This document shows positions 8,203-13,974 of a stretch of 64,000 nucleotides of DNA, piece by piece. The translations under genes were made by a program, and so were the position numbers. The DNA is from Polaribacter marinus (GTDB taxonomy: Bacteria; Bacteroidota; Bacteroidia; Flavobacteriales; Flavobacteriaceae): positions 310,001-374,000 of the forward strand of contig NZ_JAKQYM010000002.1 in NCBI RefSeq assembly GCF_022662535.1. Direction: 5' to 3'. The notes under the pieces were generated by a model. That model was not told the origin of the DNA. It did not search any database and saw only the letters and a list, made by a program, of their open reading frames with translations. The first letter of the stretch is position 1; every line of letters begins with the position of its first letter.

Positions 8203-8490
8203 ATGAATAAAAAAATAAGTATTGAGATAAAAAATAATAATGATATAAATAATACCGAGTACCCTTTTATAAAAATGAAAGATAGTGAACTGTATTTTAT
8301 AGAAGAGTTAAATATGGGTAGGATAGAATTAAAACCAGAAATACCAAGAATTGGTTTTTTTGTAACAAAAGACGAAAAGGATGAACTTTTAAATTACCAA
8401 TTAATTACTGGTGATTTATTGACGATTACAATACGAAAAAAGTTTGTAGATACAATTTACAAATTTAAGCAGTTTTTAAAACGTTTATAG
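8203..8490 (+). CDS. Unknown 95-residue element protein
   Basis: Starts MNKKISIEIKNNND after an A-rich stretch. No signal peptide or membrane segment is seen. It is mixed alpha/beta by eye with a basic, helical C-terminus (RKKFVDTIYKFKQFLKRL). I recognise no family. It lies in the middle of the integrative element, between the long non-coding region and the terminator at 8582. The reading frame is clean and its asparagine/lysine-rich composition fits the neighbours. Small element proteins at such positions are often regulators or anti-host factors, but nothing here shows that. Confidence 0.5.
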   Translation: MNKKISIEIKNNNDINNTEYPFIKMKDSELYFIEELNMGRIELKPEIPRIGFFVTKDEKDELLNYQLITGDLLTITIRKKFVDTIYKFKQFLKRL

Positions 8491-8545
8491 TAAGACATAG
8501 TGCTTAAAAAACTAAAGGTTTAACAATAACCAAAAATTAAAATTA

Positions 8546-8560
8546 AACGCTTTAAGCGTT
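8546..8560. repeat. 15-bp palindrome AACGCTT-T-AAGCGTT
   Basis: A perfect 7-bp inverted repeat around a single T, in the gap after the 95-residue gene. It has no T tail, so it is more likely a dimer-binding site than a terminator; the XRE or the HTH protein of the element could bind it. Confidence 0.45.
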
Positions 8561-8581
8561 AGCATATTATTAATTTACTGA

Positions 8582-8624
8582 ATAGGTAGCATAACTAAAA
8601 AGTTGTGGCTACCTATTTTTTTTT
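8582..8624 (+). terminator. Strong intrinsic terminator just before the HTH gene
   Basis: ATAGGTAGC (8582-8590) pairs with GCTACCTAT (8608-8616), with AACT/AGTT pairing inside and a long T run after. It ends only 13 bases before the ATG at 8637, which leaves little room for a separate promoter; transcripts from the left may be attenuated here before entering the HTH gene. Confidence 0.75.
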
Positions 8625-8636
8625 ACAAAAATAAAG

Positions 8637-8873
8637 ATGACAAAGAGTGTACAGAGAGAAATAGCCTGCCAATTGGATTTATTAGTTATGGAGGTGAAAA
8701 ATGACCAGTTTAAAAAATTATTAACTAAAAAAGATGTGATGAGAATACTGCAAGTTAGTCTTAGCTCCGTAGATAGATGGATGCGAGCAGGTAAGTTAAA
8801 AGCATTTGGCATTGAAGGGCGTGTGTACTTTAAACGTACAGATGTAGAAGCAATGTTAACACCAATCAATTAA
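8637..8873 (+). CDS. Excisionase-like helix-turn-helix protein
   Basis: 78 residues. Residues about 28-75 form a MerR/HTH_17-type winged helix domain (LLTKKDVMRILQVSLSSVDRWM, then KAFGIEGRVYFKRTDVEAML). This is the form of Bacteroidota excisionases and of many mobile-element HTH proteins. The first 27 residues are helical and specific to this group. A second ATG at 8691 would give a shorter protein that still holds the whole HTH. The role is probably as recombination directionality factor for the integrase, or as a regulator of the next gene. It sits directly after a terminator hairpin and before the structured leader of the 325-residue gene. Confidence 0.75.
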   Translation: MTKSVQREIACQLDLLVMEVKNDQFKKLLTKKDVMRILQVSLSSVDRWMRAGKLKAFGIEGRVYFKRTDVEAMLTPIN

Positions 8874-8920
8874 AAATTAATAAATCACCTCCACTAACAA
8901 GTTGTAGAATGTATAGTAAC

Positions 8921-8952
8921 GCCAACAAGTTGGCTTTATATCTTTTTTTTAC
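8921..8952 (+). terminator. Possible weak terminator after the HTH gene
   Basis: GCCAAC-AA-GTTGGC followed, after a few bases, by TTTATATC and eight T. The T run is not directly next to the stem, so efficiency is doubtful. It lies between the two copies of ACCTCCAC (8887-8894 and 9062-9069), which may compete for the same complement. Confidence 0.4.
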
Positions 8953-8957
8953 AATAT

Positions 8958-9071
8958 ATGTGGAGGTTTTAATAATAAAATAATATAGTACCAAAAATTA
9001 CTTTAATGTATATATAGTATTTATACACCTAAAATGTAATAATGGTACTAAATTTAATATAACCTCCACAT
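8958..9071. repeat. Long nested palindrome ending on the start codon of the 325-residue gene
   Basis: Four nested complementary pairs can be read: ATGTGGAGGTT 8958-8968 with AACCTCCACAT 9061-9071; AGTACC 8987-8992 with GGTACT 9044-9049; ATTAC 8997-9001 with GTAAT 9036-9040; TGTATA 9007-9012 with TATACA 9022-9027. The outer 11-bp stem includes the first two bases of the ATG at 9070. As RNA it would close the start site; as DNA it is a long imperfect palindrome such as occurs at origins or recombination sites. Confidence 0.6.
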
Positions 9072-10047
9072 GGAAAAGATAAAATTTAGTAATAGACCTA
9101 CAATGCAAGTGTTACGTAAAGGTTTTAAGTTGAAGCAAAATAAAGCTAAAATTGAAAAAGGTATAAACCCATTTGAAATAAAAAATAATACTTCAAGTAA
9201 AGTAAGGTTAGAATTAAATTGGGATGATATACTTAATGAGAGGTTAGTGGAAATGGAAATAGTTGATGAGGTGTTTTTTAATGGTAAAAAAGTGTATCTT
9301 TTTAGGAAACCATACTTTATTCCCAAATTCAGTCAATATTATGCCTGTAAAATTGAGAGCCCTGATAATTATTACTTGGTAGAATTGATAGAAATGCTGT
9401 TGTTTTTAAATCCAAATCCAGATCACTTAATGAGGAAAAAAATTACAGAATGTATATTACAAAAATTCACATTACATATAAAAAAGGAAAGTCAAGTAAA
9501 GATAGGGCATTATGCGTTCGAACCTGTATTGGATTATGAAGAAGTACTAGGTATGGTTAATACTATGGGTAATTTAAAAAATAATAAATCATTTATTTCT
9601 CCGCATGAAGAAACAATAATGTATGGCGAGGTTTATTTTACTAAAGGTGAAAAAATATCTTTAAGAACATGCCTTAGAAATGAAAATGCTTCTAAATATT
9701 ACGAAAGTGCTATTTATACTGCAATACAGGTTTTAATAAAAAGTAATTCTGATGTTAAAATTAATTTAGCAAGGTTACACGAACAAAAAAAAATAATAAA
9801 ATTTAATTCTGAGATTTATGCTTCAGCTAAATTAATTAGTAATGTAATAAGTGAAGCCAATAAATTAATTATTAAAAATCATAATAAAGTAGCTATATTT
9901 AATTCCCAAAACCAAAAAGAAAAATACAATATTTTTTTGTCTTTAGATAACCCTACTTTAGATTGTATTGTTAGTTATTGCAAAGTTAGTAAGAGAGATG
10001 CAAGTAAATTTAAAAGAATAAAAAAAAATCAAGCCCACAATGTTTAA
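9070..10047 (+). CDS. Unknown 325-residue protein, last gene of the element
   Basis: Starts MEKIKFSNRPTMQVLRKGFK. No signal peptide or transmembrane helix. The N-terminal 60 residues are basic. A central region contains KVYLFRKPYFIPKFSQYY and a helical stretch VELIEMLLFLNPNP. The C-terminal half is helical with a basic tail (SKRDASKFKRIKKNQAHNV). I recognise no domain. Position (final gene, next to the tRNA end), size and basic ends would suit a DNA-binding protein such as a replication or mobilisation factor, but no catalytic motif of a relaxase, primase or helicase is visible. Its start codon lies in the outer stem of a long nested palindrome, and a terminator overlaps its stop. It is the best candidate for the element's own undescribed function. 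Confidence 0.6.
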   Translation: MEKIKFSNRPTMQVLRKGFKLKQNKAKIEKGINPFEIKNNTSSKVRLELNWDDILNERLVEMEIVDEVFFNGKKVYLFRKPYFIPKFSQYYACKIESPDNYYLVELIEMLLFLNPNPDHLMRKKITECILQKFTLHIKKESQVKIGHYAFEPVLDYEEVLGMVNTMGNLKNNKSFISPHEETIMYGEVYFTKGEKISLRTCLRNENASKYYESAIYTAIQVLIKSNSDVKINLARLHEQKKIIKFNSEIYASAKLISNVISEANKLIIKNHNKVAIFNSQNQKEKYNIFLSLDNPTLDCIVSYCKVSKRDASKFKRIKKNQAHNV

Positions 10048-10066
10048 AACGTTGGAGGGCTTTTTA
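10030..10066 (+). terminator. Intrinsic terminator overlapping the stop of the 325-residue gene
   Basis: AAGCCC (10031-10036) pairs with GGGCTT (10057-10062), with further CAA/TTG pairing inside and a T run. The stop codon TAA at 10045-10047 lies in the loop. Confidence 0.75.
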
Positions 10067-10124
10067 TTAATTTTAGGTCAAAAACATCTCCAAAAATTGT
10101 ATAGATAAAGGAGTAAAATAAATA

Positions 10125-10146
10125 AGTTAGCTAAATGTTGGCTAAA
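10125..10146. repeat. Putative integrase arm sites near attR
   Basis: AGTTAGCTA at 10125-10133 and TGTTGGCTA at 10136-10144, the same 11-bp period and orientation as the pair at 5076-5095. The second unit is identical to the left-end repeats; the first differs at two bases. Confidence 0.5.
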
Positions 10147-10197
10147 ATTTTATTCAAAATAGGTTAATTAACTGTAGGTTAGTTGTTTATTTTTTTT

Positions 10198-10215
10198 AAA
10201 AGTGCGCACGAGAAG
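10198..10215. repeat. attR core: 18-bp direct repeat within tRNA-Leu
   Basis: Identical to 4920-4937. It covers the last 13 bases of the tRNA-Leu gene (10203-10215) plus five bases beyond its 3' end. Confidence 0.9.
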
Positions 10216-10286
10216 ATTCGAACTTCCACAAACTTACGTTTACAGCCCCCTCAAGGCTGCGCGTCTACCAATTTCGCCACGTGCGC
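10203..10286 (-). tRNA. tRNA-Leu (anticodon GAG)
   Basis: 84 bases without encoded CCA. Acceptor GCGCACG pairs with CGTGCGC, discriminator A. The anticodon arm CAGCC-TTGAGGG-GGCTG gives anticodon GAG. A long variable arm follows, then a T arm with TTCGAAT, as expected for the class II leucine tRNA. It is the integration target of the element to its left and remains intact. There is almost no room for its own promoter after the hairpin at 10301-10328, so it is probably co-transcribed with tRNA-Lys. Confidence 0.95.
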
Positions 10287-10300
10287 TTAAATAAAGTGAA

Positions 10301-10328
10301 AAAAGGTTAAGCATTTGCTTAACCTTTT
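10301..10328. terminator. 12-bp hairpin between tRNA-Lys and tRNA-Leu
   Basis: AAAAGGTTAAGC (10301-10312) pairs perfectly with GCTTAACCTTTT (10317-10328) around ATTT, with T-rich flanks on both strands. It looks like a bidirectional terminator, yet lies between two tRNAs on the same strand, 15 bases from tRNA-Leu. It may instead be a processing element. Confidence 0.6.
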
Positions 10329-10331
10329 TTG

Positions 10332-10404
10332 TGACCGGGCTGGGGCTCGAACCCAGGACCCTCTCCTTAAAAGGGAGATGCTCTACCAACTGAGCTACCA
10401 GGTC
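10332..10404 (-). tRNA. tRNA-Lys (anticodon TTT)
   Basis: 73 bases without CCA. D arm GCTC-AGTTGGTA-GAGC; anticodon arm TCTCC-CTTTTAA-GGAGA with anticodon TTT; T arm CTGGG-TTCGAGC-CCCAG. The acceptor GACCTGG/CCCGGTC has one mismatch, T5 against C68. All other stems are intact, so I take it to be functional. Confidence 0.93.
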
Positions 10405-10499
10405 TAATATTTAAAGGTGCAAATATAATATCAATCATTGGAACAGGAAATGTTTTTTTGATATATTTTTATCGATATTTGTAAAAATTACAAAATAAG

Positions 10500-11015
10500 A
10501 TGAAAATTGTTTTATTGGGCTATATGGCTTCTGGAAAATCTACCATCGGTAAATTGTTAGCTAAAAAAATAGAGCTTCCTTTTGTTGATTTAGATGATTA
10601 TATTTCTGAAAAAGAAAAAAAATCTATCCCCGAGATTTTTGAAGAAAAAGGTGAAATCTATTTTAGAACCATAGAAAATAAATATTTAAAAGAATATTTA
10701 AATAAAAATGAAAATTTTGTACTTTCTTTAGGAGGGGGAACACCCTGTTATGCCAATAATATGCAGGTTTTAAAAGATAATAATGTGCATTCTATATATC
10801 TTCAGTCTAGTATTGCAACATTGGTTAAAAGGTTGTTAGAAAATAGAAGTAAAAGACCTTTAATTGCAAATGTAGAAGTTGAGAAAGTTCCTGAATTTGT
10901 GGCAAAACATCTTTTTGAAAGACGTTTCTTTTATGAACAAGCTTCAATTACGTTAAAAATCGATAATAAAACGAAAAAAGAAATAATAACAGAACTTAGA
11001 ATACTTCTATATTAA
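10500..11015 (+). CDS. aroK: Shikimate kinase
   Basis: 171 residues, the normal length. ATP-dependent phosphorylation of shikimate at the 3-hydroxyl, fifth step of chorismate synthesis, in the cytoplasm. The Walker A motif GYMASGKST lies at residues 7-15. The shikimate-binding DLDDYI is near 31-36, the Arg in FRTIENKYL near 57, and the GGGTPC motif near 80. The lid Arg in ENRSKRPL is near 120. The gene ends tail-to-tail over the phosphoribosyltransferase gene with a 9-base overlap. It is transcribed away from the tRNA genes and appears to be monocistronic. Confidence 0.93.
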   Translation: MKIVLLGYMASGKSTIGKLLAKKIELPFVDLDDYISEKEKKSIPEIFEEKGEIYFRTIENKYLKEYLNKNENFVLSLGGGTPCYANNMQVLKDNNVHSIYLQSSIATLVKRLLENRSKRPLIANVEVEKVPEFVAKHLFERRFFYEQASITLKIDNKTKKEIITELRILLY

Positions 11016-11510
11016 ATAAGCTTTAGAATTATTTTTAGAAAACTCTATTTGAATGTGTTCTTTAATTGAAGTTGATAGTGAAATACCTTTAAAATCTGCT
11101 TTTATAGGATATTTTTTATGATTTCTATTAACTAAAACAGCTGTTTTAAACCTTTTTAAAGGAACATCTAAAAAATGTTTTACGCCATAAATGAGTGTGG
11201 TTCCCGAATTCAGAACATCATCAACTAAAACCAAAGATTTATTTTTATAGTCATTTACCTCAAGAGAAGTTGTGATTTTTTCTAATGGTTTTTTCTTATT
11301 TATATATACTTCGCAAAGAGTTACTTTTAACTCAGATATTTCTTTTAAAATAGCAACTAATCTTTCAGCAAAAATAAAACCATTACCAACTATTCCGGCA
11401 ATGATAACTTCTTTTTCATTACTATTGTTTTCATAGATTTGATAAGCAATTCTTTTAATTTTCTGATTAATTTGAATTGTATCTAAAATTAAATTATCTT
11501 CTATAATCAT
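11007..11510 (-). CDS. Phosphoribosyltransferase family protein
   Basis: 167 residues. The PRPP-binding loop is clear: LVLVDDVLNSGTTL at about residues 92-105. The N-terminal flexible-loop region precedes it (AGIVGNGFIFAERL). The size and order match the type I phosphoribosyltransferases of the PyrR/hypoxanthine group. In flavobacteria this gene is usually annotated only as a phosphoribosyltransferase, and I cannot tell whether it acts as PyrR, salvages a purine, or regulates. Its ATG overlaps the stop of the S4 protein gene by four bases (ATGA), so the two are translationally coupled in an operon. Confidence 0.82.
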   Translation of the reverse strand: MIIEDNLILDTIQINQKIKRIAYQIYENNSNEKEVIIAGIVGNGFIFAERLVAILKEISELKVTLCEVYINKKKPLEKITTSLEVNDYKNKSLVLVDDVLNSGTTLIYGVKHFLDVPLKRFKTAVLVNRNHKKYPIKADFKGISLSTSIKEHIQIEFSKNNSKAYLI

Positions 11511-11887
11511 ATCTCTTGTGTTGTGTCTTCTTGATAACCTTCAATATCTCTTCTATCTTTTTTTGTAGGTCTTCCGGTTCCTTTTTTTCTATAATAATCT
11601 TTAGAATATTTTAAGAGTTCATTCTTTTCAAATTCTTCTTTAGGAGTAATATCTTTCCTATAAATATCAACCAATTTTGCACCAACTCTACTTTTTGGTA
11701 AATCTAAAACTTTTATCTGATAGTTTATTTGGTTTTTTCTTACCAAAATTAACTCATTTCCAAAAACTTCTTTAGAGGGTTTTATGTTTTTTGCATCTAT
11801 TTTAACTTGCCCTTTTTTACAGGCAGCAGTAGCCAAACTTCTAGTTTTAAAAGTTCGTATACACCATAAGTATTTATCAATTCTCAT
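11507..11887 (-). CDS. S4-domain RNA-binding protein (Hsp15/HslR type)
   Basis: 126 residues. The S4 domain fills residues 1-65 (MRIDKYLWCIRTFKTRSLAT, then ACKKGQVKIDAKNIKPS). A basic C-terminal tail follows (YYRKKGTGRPTKKDRRDI), the pattern of HslR/Hsp15. E. coli Hsp15 binds stalled 50S subunits that still carry nascent-chain tRNA. This protein is close in length and layout, so the same ribosome-rescue role is likely but not shown. It is first in a two-gene operon with the phosphoribosyltransferase and is divergent from the FKBP lipoprotein gene. Confidence 0.85.
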   Translation of the reverse strand: MRIDKYLWCIRTFKTRSLATAACKKGQVKIDAKNIKPSKEVFGNELILVRKNQINYQIKVLDLPKSRVGAKLVDIYRKDITPKEEFEKNELLKYSKDYYRKKGTGRPTKKDRRDIEGYQEDTTQEI

Positions 11888-11969
11888 AAAAAAAGTTAAA
11901 ATCTACTATTTGTCTTTTTACAAAGGTATAAAAATGGTAAATTGCGCGTTCAAATTTAACGGATATTAA

Positions 11970-12845
11970 ATGTACAAACTAAGAAAAATATTATTATTTA
12001 TATTTATTGCAGCAGCAGTATATAGTTGCGGTAATTCTAATTCTAACACTTTAGAAGAATTTGATCATGAAGCACAAGCTTTAATTGATAGTGATTCAAT
12101 AATTAGTTTTCTAAAAAACAACTATTTTGATACGAGTATAGATTCTATTAAAGTTTTAGATAGTGGGCAAACATCACTTTATGATGATCCTAAATTAAAG
12201 ACATTAGATATTACAGAAAATGAAATAGATTATAAACTTTATTATTATGAAATAGAGGTTGGTAGTCCTAGTGTAGATAAAGGTTTTCCTACGGTTATGG
12301 ATTCTGTTTTTGTTAAGTATGAAGGTCTAAGTATAGAAGCTAAAGATTCTTTATACAGTTTTGAAACTAGAGAAACTCCTTTATGGTTAACTTTAAATGG
12401 AGTTATTAGAGGTTGGACATATGGATTTACACATTTTAAAGGTGGAGATAACGTAACAAATAATGGACCAATTACTTATGTAAATGGAGGAAAAGGAATT
12501 TTAATAATCCCTTCTGGTTTAGCATATAGTAATATAGGAAGTAGTGTAGGAAGTCTTATAAATAAGTCTTTAGTTTTTTATATAGAATTATATGACTTTA
12601 TAAAAGATACAGATCATGATAACGATGGAGTACCTTCTATTATGGAAGATCCTGATGGAGATGGAGATCCAAGATTAGATGACACTGATGGAGATTTTAT
12701 AGACAATTACTTAGATGCAGATGATGATGGGGATGGAGTATTAACCAAAGATGAAGATAGAAATGGAGATGGAAATCCTGCAAATGATTTTAATGATCCA
12801 AATAATCCTACATTACCAGATTATTTAAATCCAGATATTAAATAA
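11970..12845 (+). CDS. FKBP-type prolyl isomerase lipoprotein with calcium-type repeats
   Basis: 291 residues. The lipoprotein signal MYKLRKILLFIFIAAAVYSC puts the lipid-bearing Cys at residue 20. Residues about 85-210 form an FKBP domain (DSVFVKYEGLSIEAKDSL; GVIRGWTYGFTHFKGGD; LIIPSGLAYSN), a peptidyl-prolyl cis-trans isomerase fold. The last 75 residues are D-rich thrombospondin type 3-like calcium repeats (DHDNDGVPSIMEDPDGDGDP, then DADDDGDGV). FKBP lipoproteins of flavobacteria include the gliding factor GldI, but the C-terminal repeats are not part of GldI, so I do not use that name. It likely helps fold or stabilise exported proteins in the periplasm or at the cell surface. Confidence 0.82.
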   Translation: MYKLRKILLFIFIAAAVYSCGNSNSNTLEEFDHEAQALIDSDSIISFLKNNYFDTSIDSIKVLDSGQTSLYDDPKLKTLDITENEIDYKLYYYEIEVGSPSVDKGFPTVMDSVFVKYEGLSIEAKDSLYSFETRETPLWLTLNGVIRGWTYGFTHFKGGDNVTNNGPITYVNGGKGILIIPSGLAYSNIGSSVGSLINKSLVFYIELYDFIKDTDHDNDGVPSIMEDPDGDGDPRLDDTDGDFIDNYLDADDDGDGVLTKDEDRNGDGNPANDFNDPNNPTLPDYLNPDIK

Positions 12846-12861
12846 GTTTTAAAACTTATTT

Positions 12862-12898
12862 AAAAAATGCTCTTGATTTCTCAAGAGCATTTTTTTTA
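12862..12898 (+). terminator. Intrinsic terminator after the FKBP gene
   Basis: AATGCTCTTGA (12866-12876) pairs with TCAAGAGCATT (12881-12891), followed by a run of T. Confidence 0.9.
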
Positions 12899-13256
12899 TG
12901 CTTAAAATTGATATTAATATATCAAATGTTAGGTATCCTTTTTTTGTAATTGCATTTTACGATGCATTTAGAAGAATAAATTTATATATGCCTTTCCTAT
13001 TCTCAAATAAAAAATGGATATTGGAATGAGTATTATGAAAAAAAAACTTAAGTAATTATTATAAAGGGAGTTATCTGAAGGCTGTTATTTAGCTATAGAA
13101 GGAGGAACAATTTTAAAGGAGGAAAGGGGGGTACTAGGTTTACCTATAAGAGTAATAGAGAGATATAAAAAAAAGAAAATACTAAGGCTTCTAAATTTTA
13201 ATTTATTGCATTTTATTTATGTTAAAATTCATAAATAAAATGATAAAAGATCAAAT
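12899..13256. other. Non-coding gap with a decayed frame and a 13-bp inverted repeat
   Basis: No intact gene is seen. From about 13065 to 13250 one plus-strand frame is open without a start codon and reads like a small protein fragment (YLAIEGGTILKEERGVLGLP, then IRVIERYKKKK), with the look of an HTH remnant. A perfect 13-bp inverted repeat, CATTTTATTTATG 13209-13221 and CATAAATAAAATG 13230-13242, lies at its end. The stretch may be a gene or mobile-element relic. Confidence 0.35.
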
Positions 13257-13293
13257 AAAAAAGAGGTAAATATTTAATATTTCCCTCTTTTTT
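13257..13293. terminator. Bidirectional terminator
   Basis: AAAGAGG and CCTCTTT enclose AT-rich, self-complementary sequence, with A and T runs outside. It lies 23 bases after the end of the minus-strand beta-barrel gene. Confidence 0.75.
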
Positions 13294-13315
13294 ATTTGTA
13301 ACAAATTAGAGTAAA

Positions 13316-13924
13316 TTATAATCGATAAGATAAACCAATTATTATTTGATTAACTCTTGTATCAAACTCTACGTTTGTTGTACCATCAAAGAAACTAGAT
13401 TCTGTATTATTAAAACCTCTTTCCCAACGAACATCAATTCCTAATTTTCCAAATTCAATTCCACCACCAAATTGTAATCCAACAGTAAAACCATCGCCTT
13501 TTACATCAGGAATGTCACTTATGCTAAAATCAGAATCTAATATATACTGAAATGAAGGACCAATATATACATTACCAATTCCAAAAATCTTTTTTCCTAA
13601 TAAAACAGGAATATCTATTTTTTGAAAACTATAAGTAGTTGTTTTAGAAGTAATACTTGACGTTTTATAACGAACTTCATTTTCTAAATTTGTATACACT
13701 AACTCTGGTCTAATATATAAACCAATTACTGGTATTTTAGCTCTTAGCCATATTCCAGCATGATAACCTGTTTTACTTTTAGCTCCATCAAAAACATCGG
13801 TACTAACTTCTTTTATAGAATTAGAGTTGTAATTAATACCTCCTTTAATACCAAATTGAATTTGAGCTGTAGTAGTTTGACTAAATGCAAAAGCCAAACA
13901 AATTATTAAAATTGCTTTTTTCAT
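13316..13924 (-). CDS. Outer membrane beta-barrel protein (PorT-like family)
   Basis: 202 residues. Signal peptide MKKAILIICLAFAFSQTTTA. The mature part begins QIQFGIKGGINYNSNS and continues with alternating amphipathic strands (IPVIGLYIRPELVYT; GIGNVYIGPSFQYIL; FTVGLQFGGGIEFGKLGIDV), ending IIIGLSYRL, which fits an eight-stranded barrel. The family is usually listed as PorT-like or OMP_b-brl_2, of unknown cargo. Unlike true PorT, there is no secretion-system gene nearby. A weak ECF-like pair (AATAAC, 17 bases, CGTC) lies at 13976-13950 on the minus strand, about 25 bases before the start. It is the last gene after the transketolase gene, with a 50-base gap. Confidence 0.8.
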   Translation of the reverse strand: MKKAILIICLAFAFSQTTTAQIQFGIKGGINYNSNSIKEVSTDVFDGAKSKTGYHAGIWLRAKIPVIGLYIRPELVYTNLENEVRYKTSSITSKTTTYSFQKIDIPVLLGKKIFGIGNVYIGPSFQYILDSDFSISDIPDVKGDGFTVGLQFGGGIEFGKLGIDVRWERGFNNTESSFFDGTTNVEFDTRVNQIIIGLSYRL

Positions 13925-13974
13925 AATTATTGATTTGTATTAAAATAGAGACGCTTTAAAAAACTTAAACGTTA

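Larger units (their letters stand above)
4920..10215. mobile_element. Integrative element in the 3' end of tRNA-Leu(GAG)
   Basis: The bounds are an exact 18-bp direct repeat, 4920-4937 and 10198-10215. The right copy covers the end of the tRNA-Leu gene, which stays intact, and the left copy is the duplicated scrap. Inside, 195 bases from the left end, is a tyrosine integrase; then an XRE regulator, an SH3-domain membrane protein, an unknown 95-residue protein, an excisionase-like HTH protein and an unknown 325-residue protein. Matched 11-bp-period arm repeats sit near both ends. No relaxase, coupling protein or phage structural gene is seen, so it is a small integrated island (satellite or mobilisable type), not a self-transmissible ICE or a prophage. 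Size about 5.3 kb. Confidence 0.85.

Noticed and set aside
4920..10215. Prophage or ICE
   Set aside because: There is no capsid, terminase, lysis, relaxase or type IV secretion gene in the interval.
11784..11969. Small plus-strand frame over the start of the S4 gene
   Set aside because: It overlaps the conserved S4 domain antisense and has no supporting motif; the FKBP gene follows with its own start.
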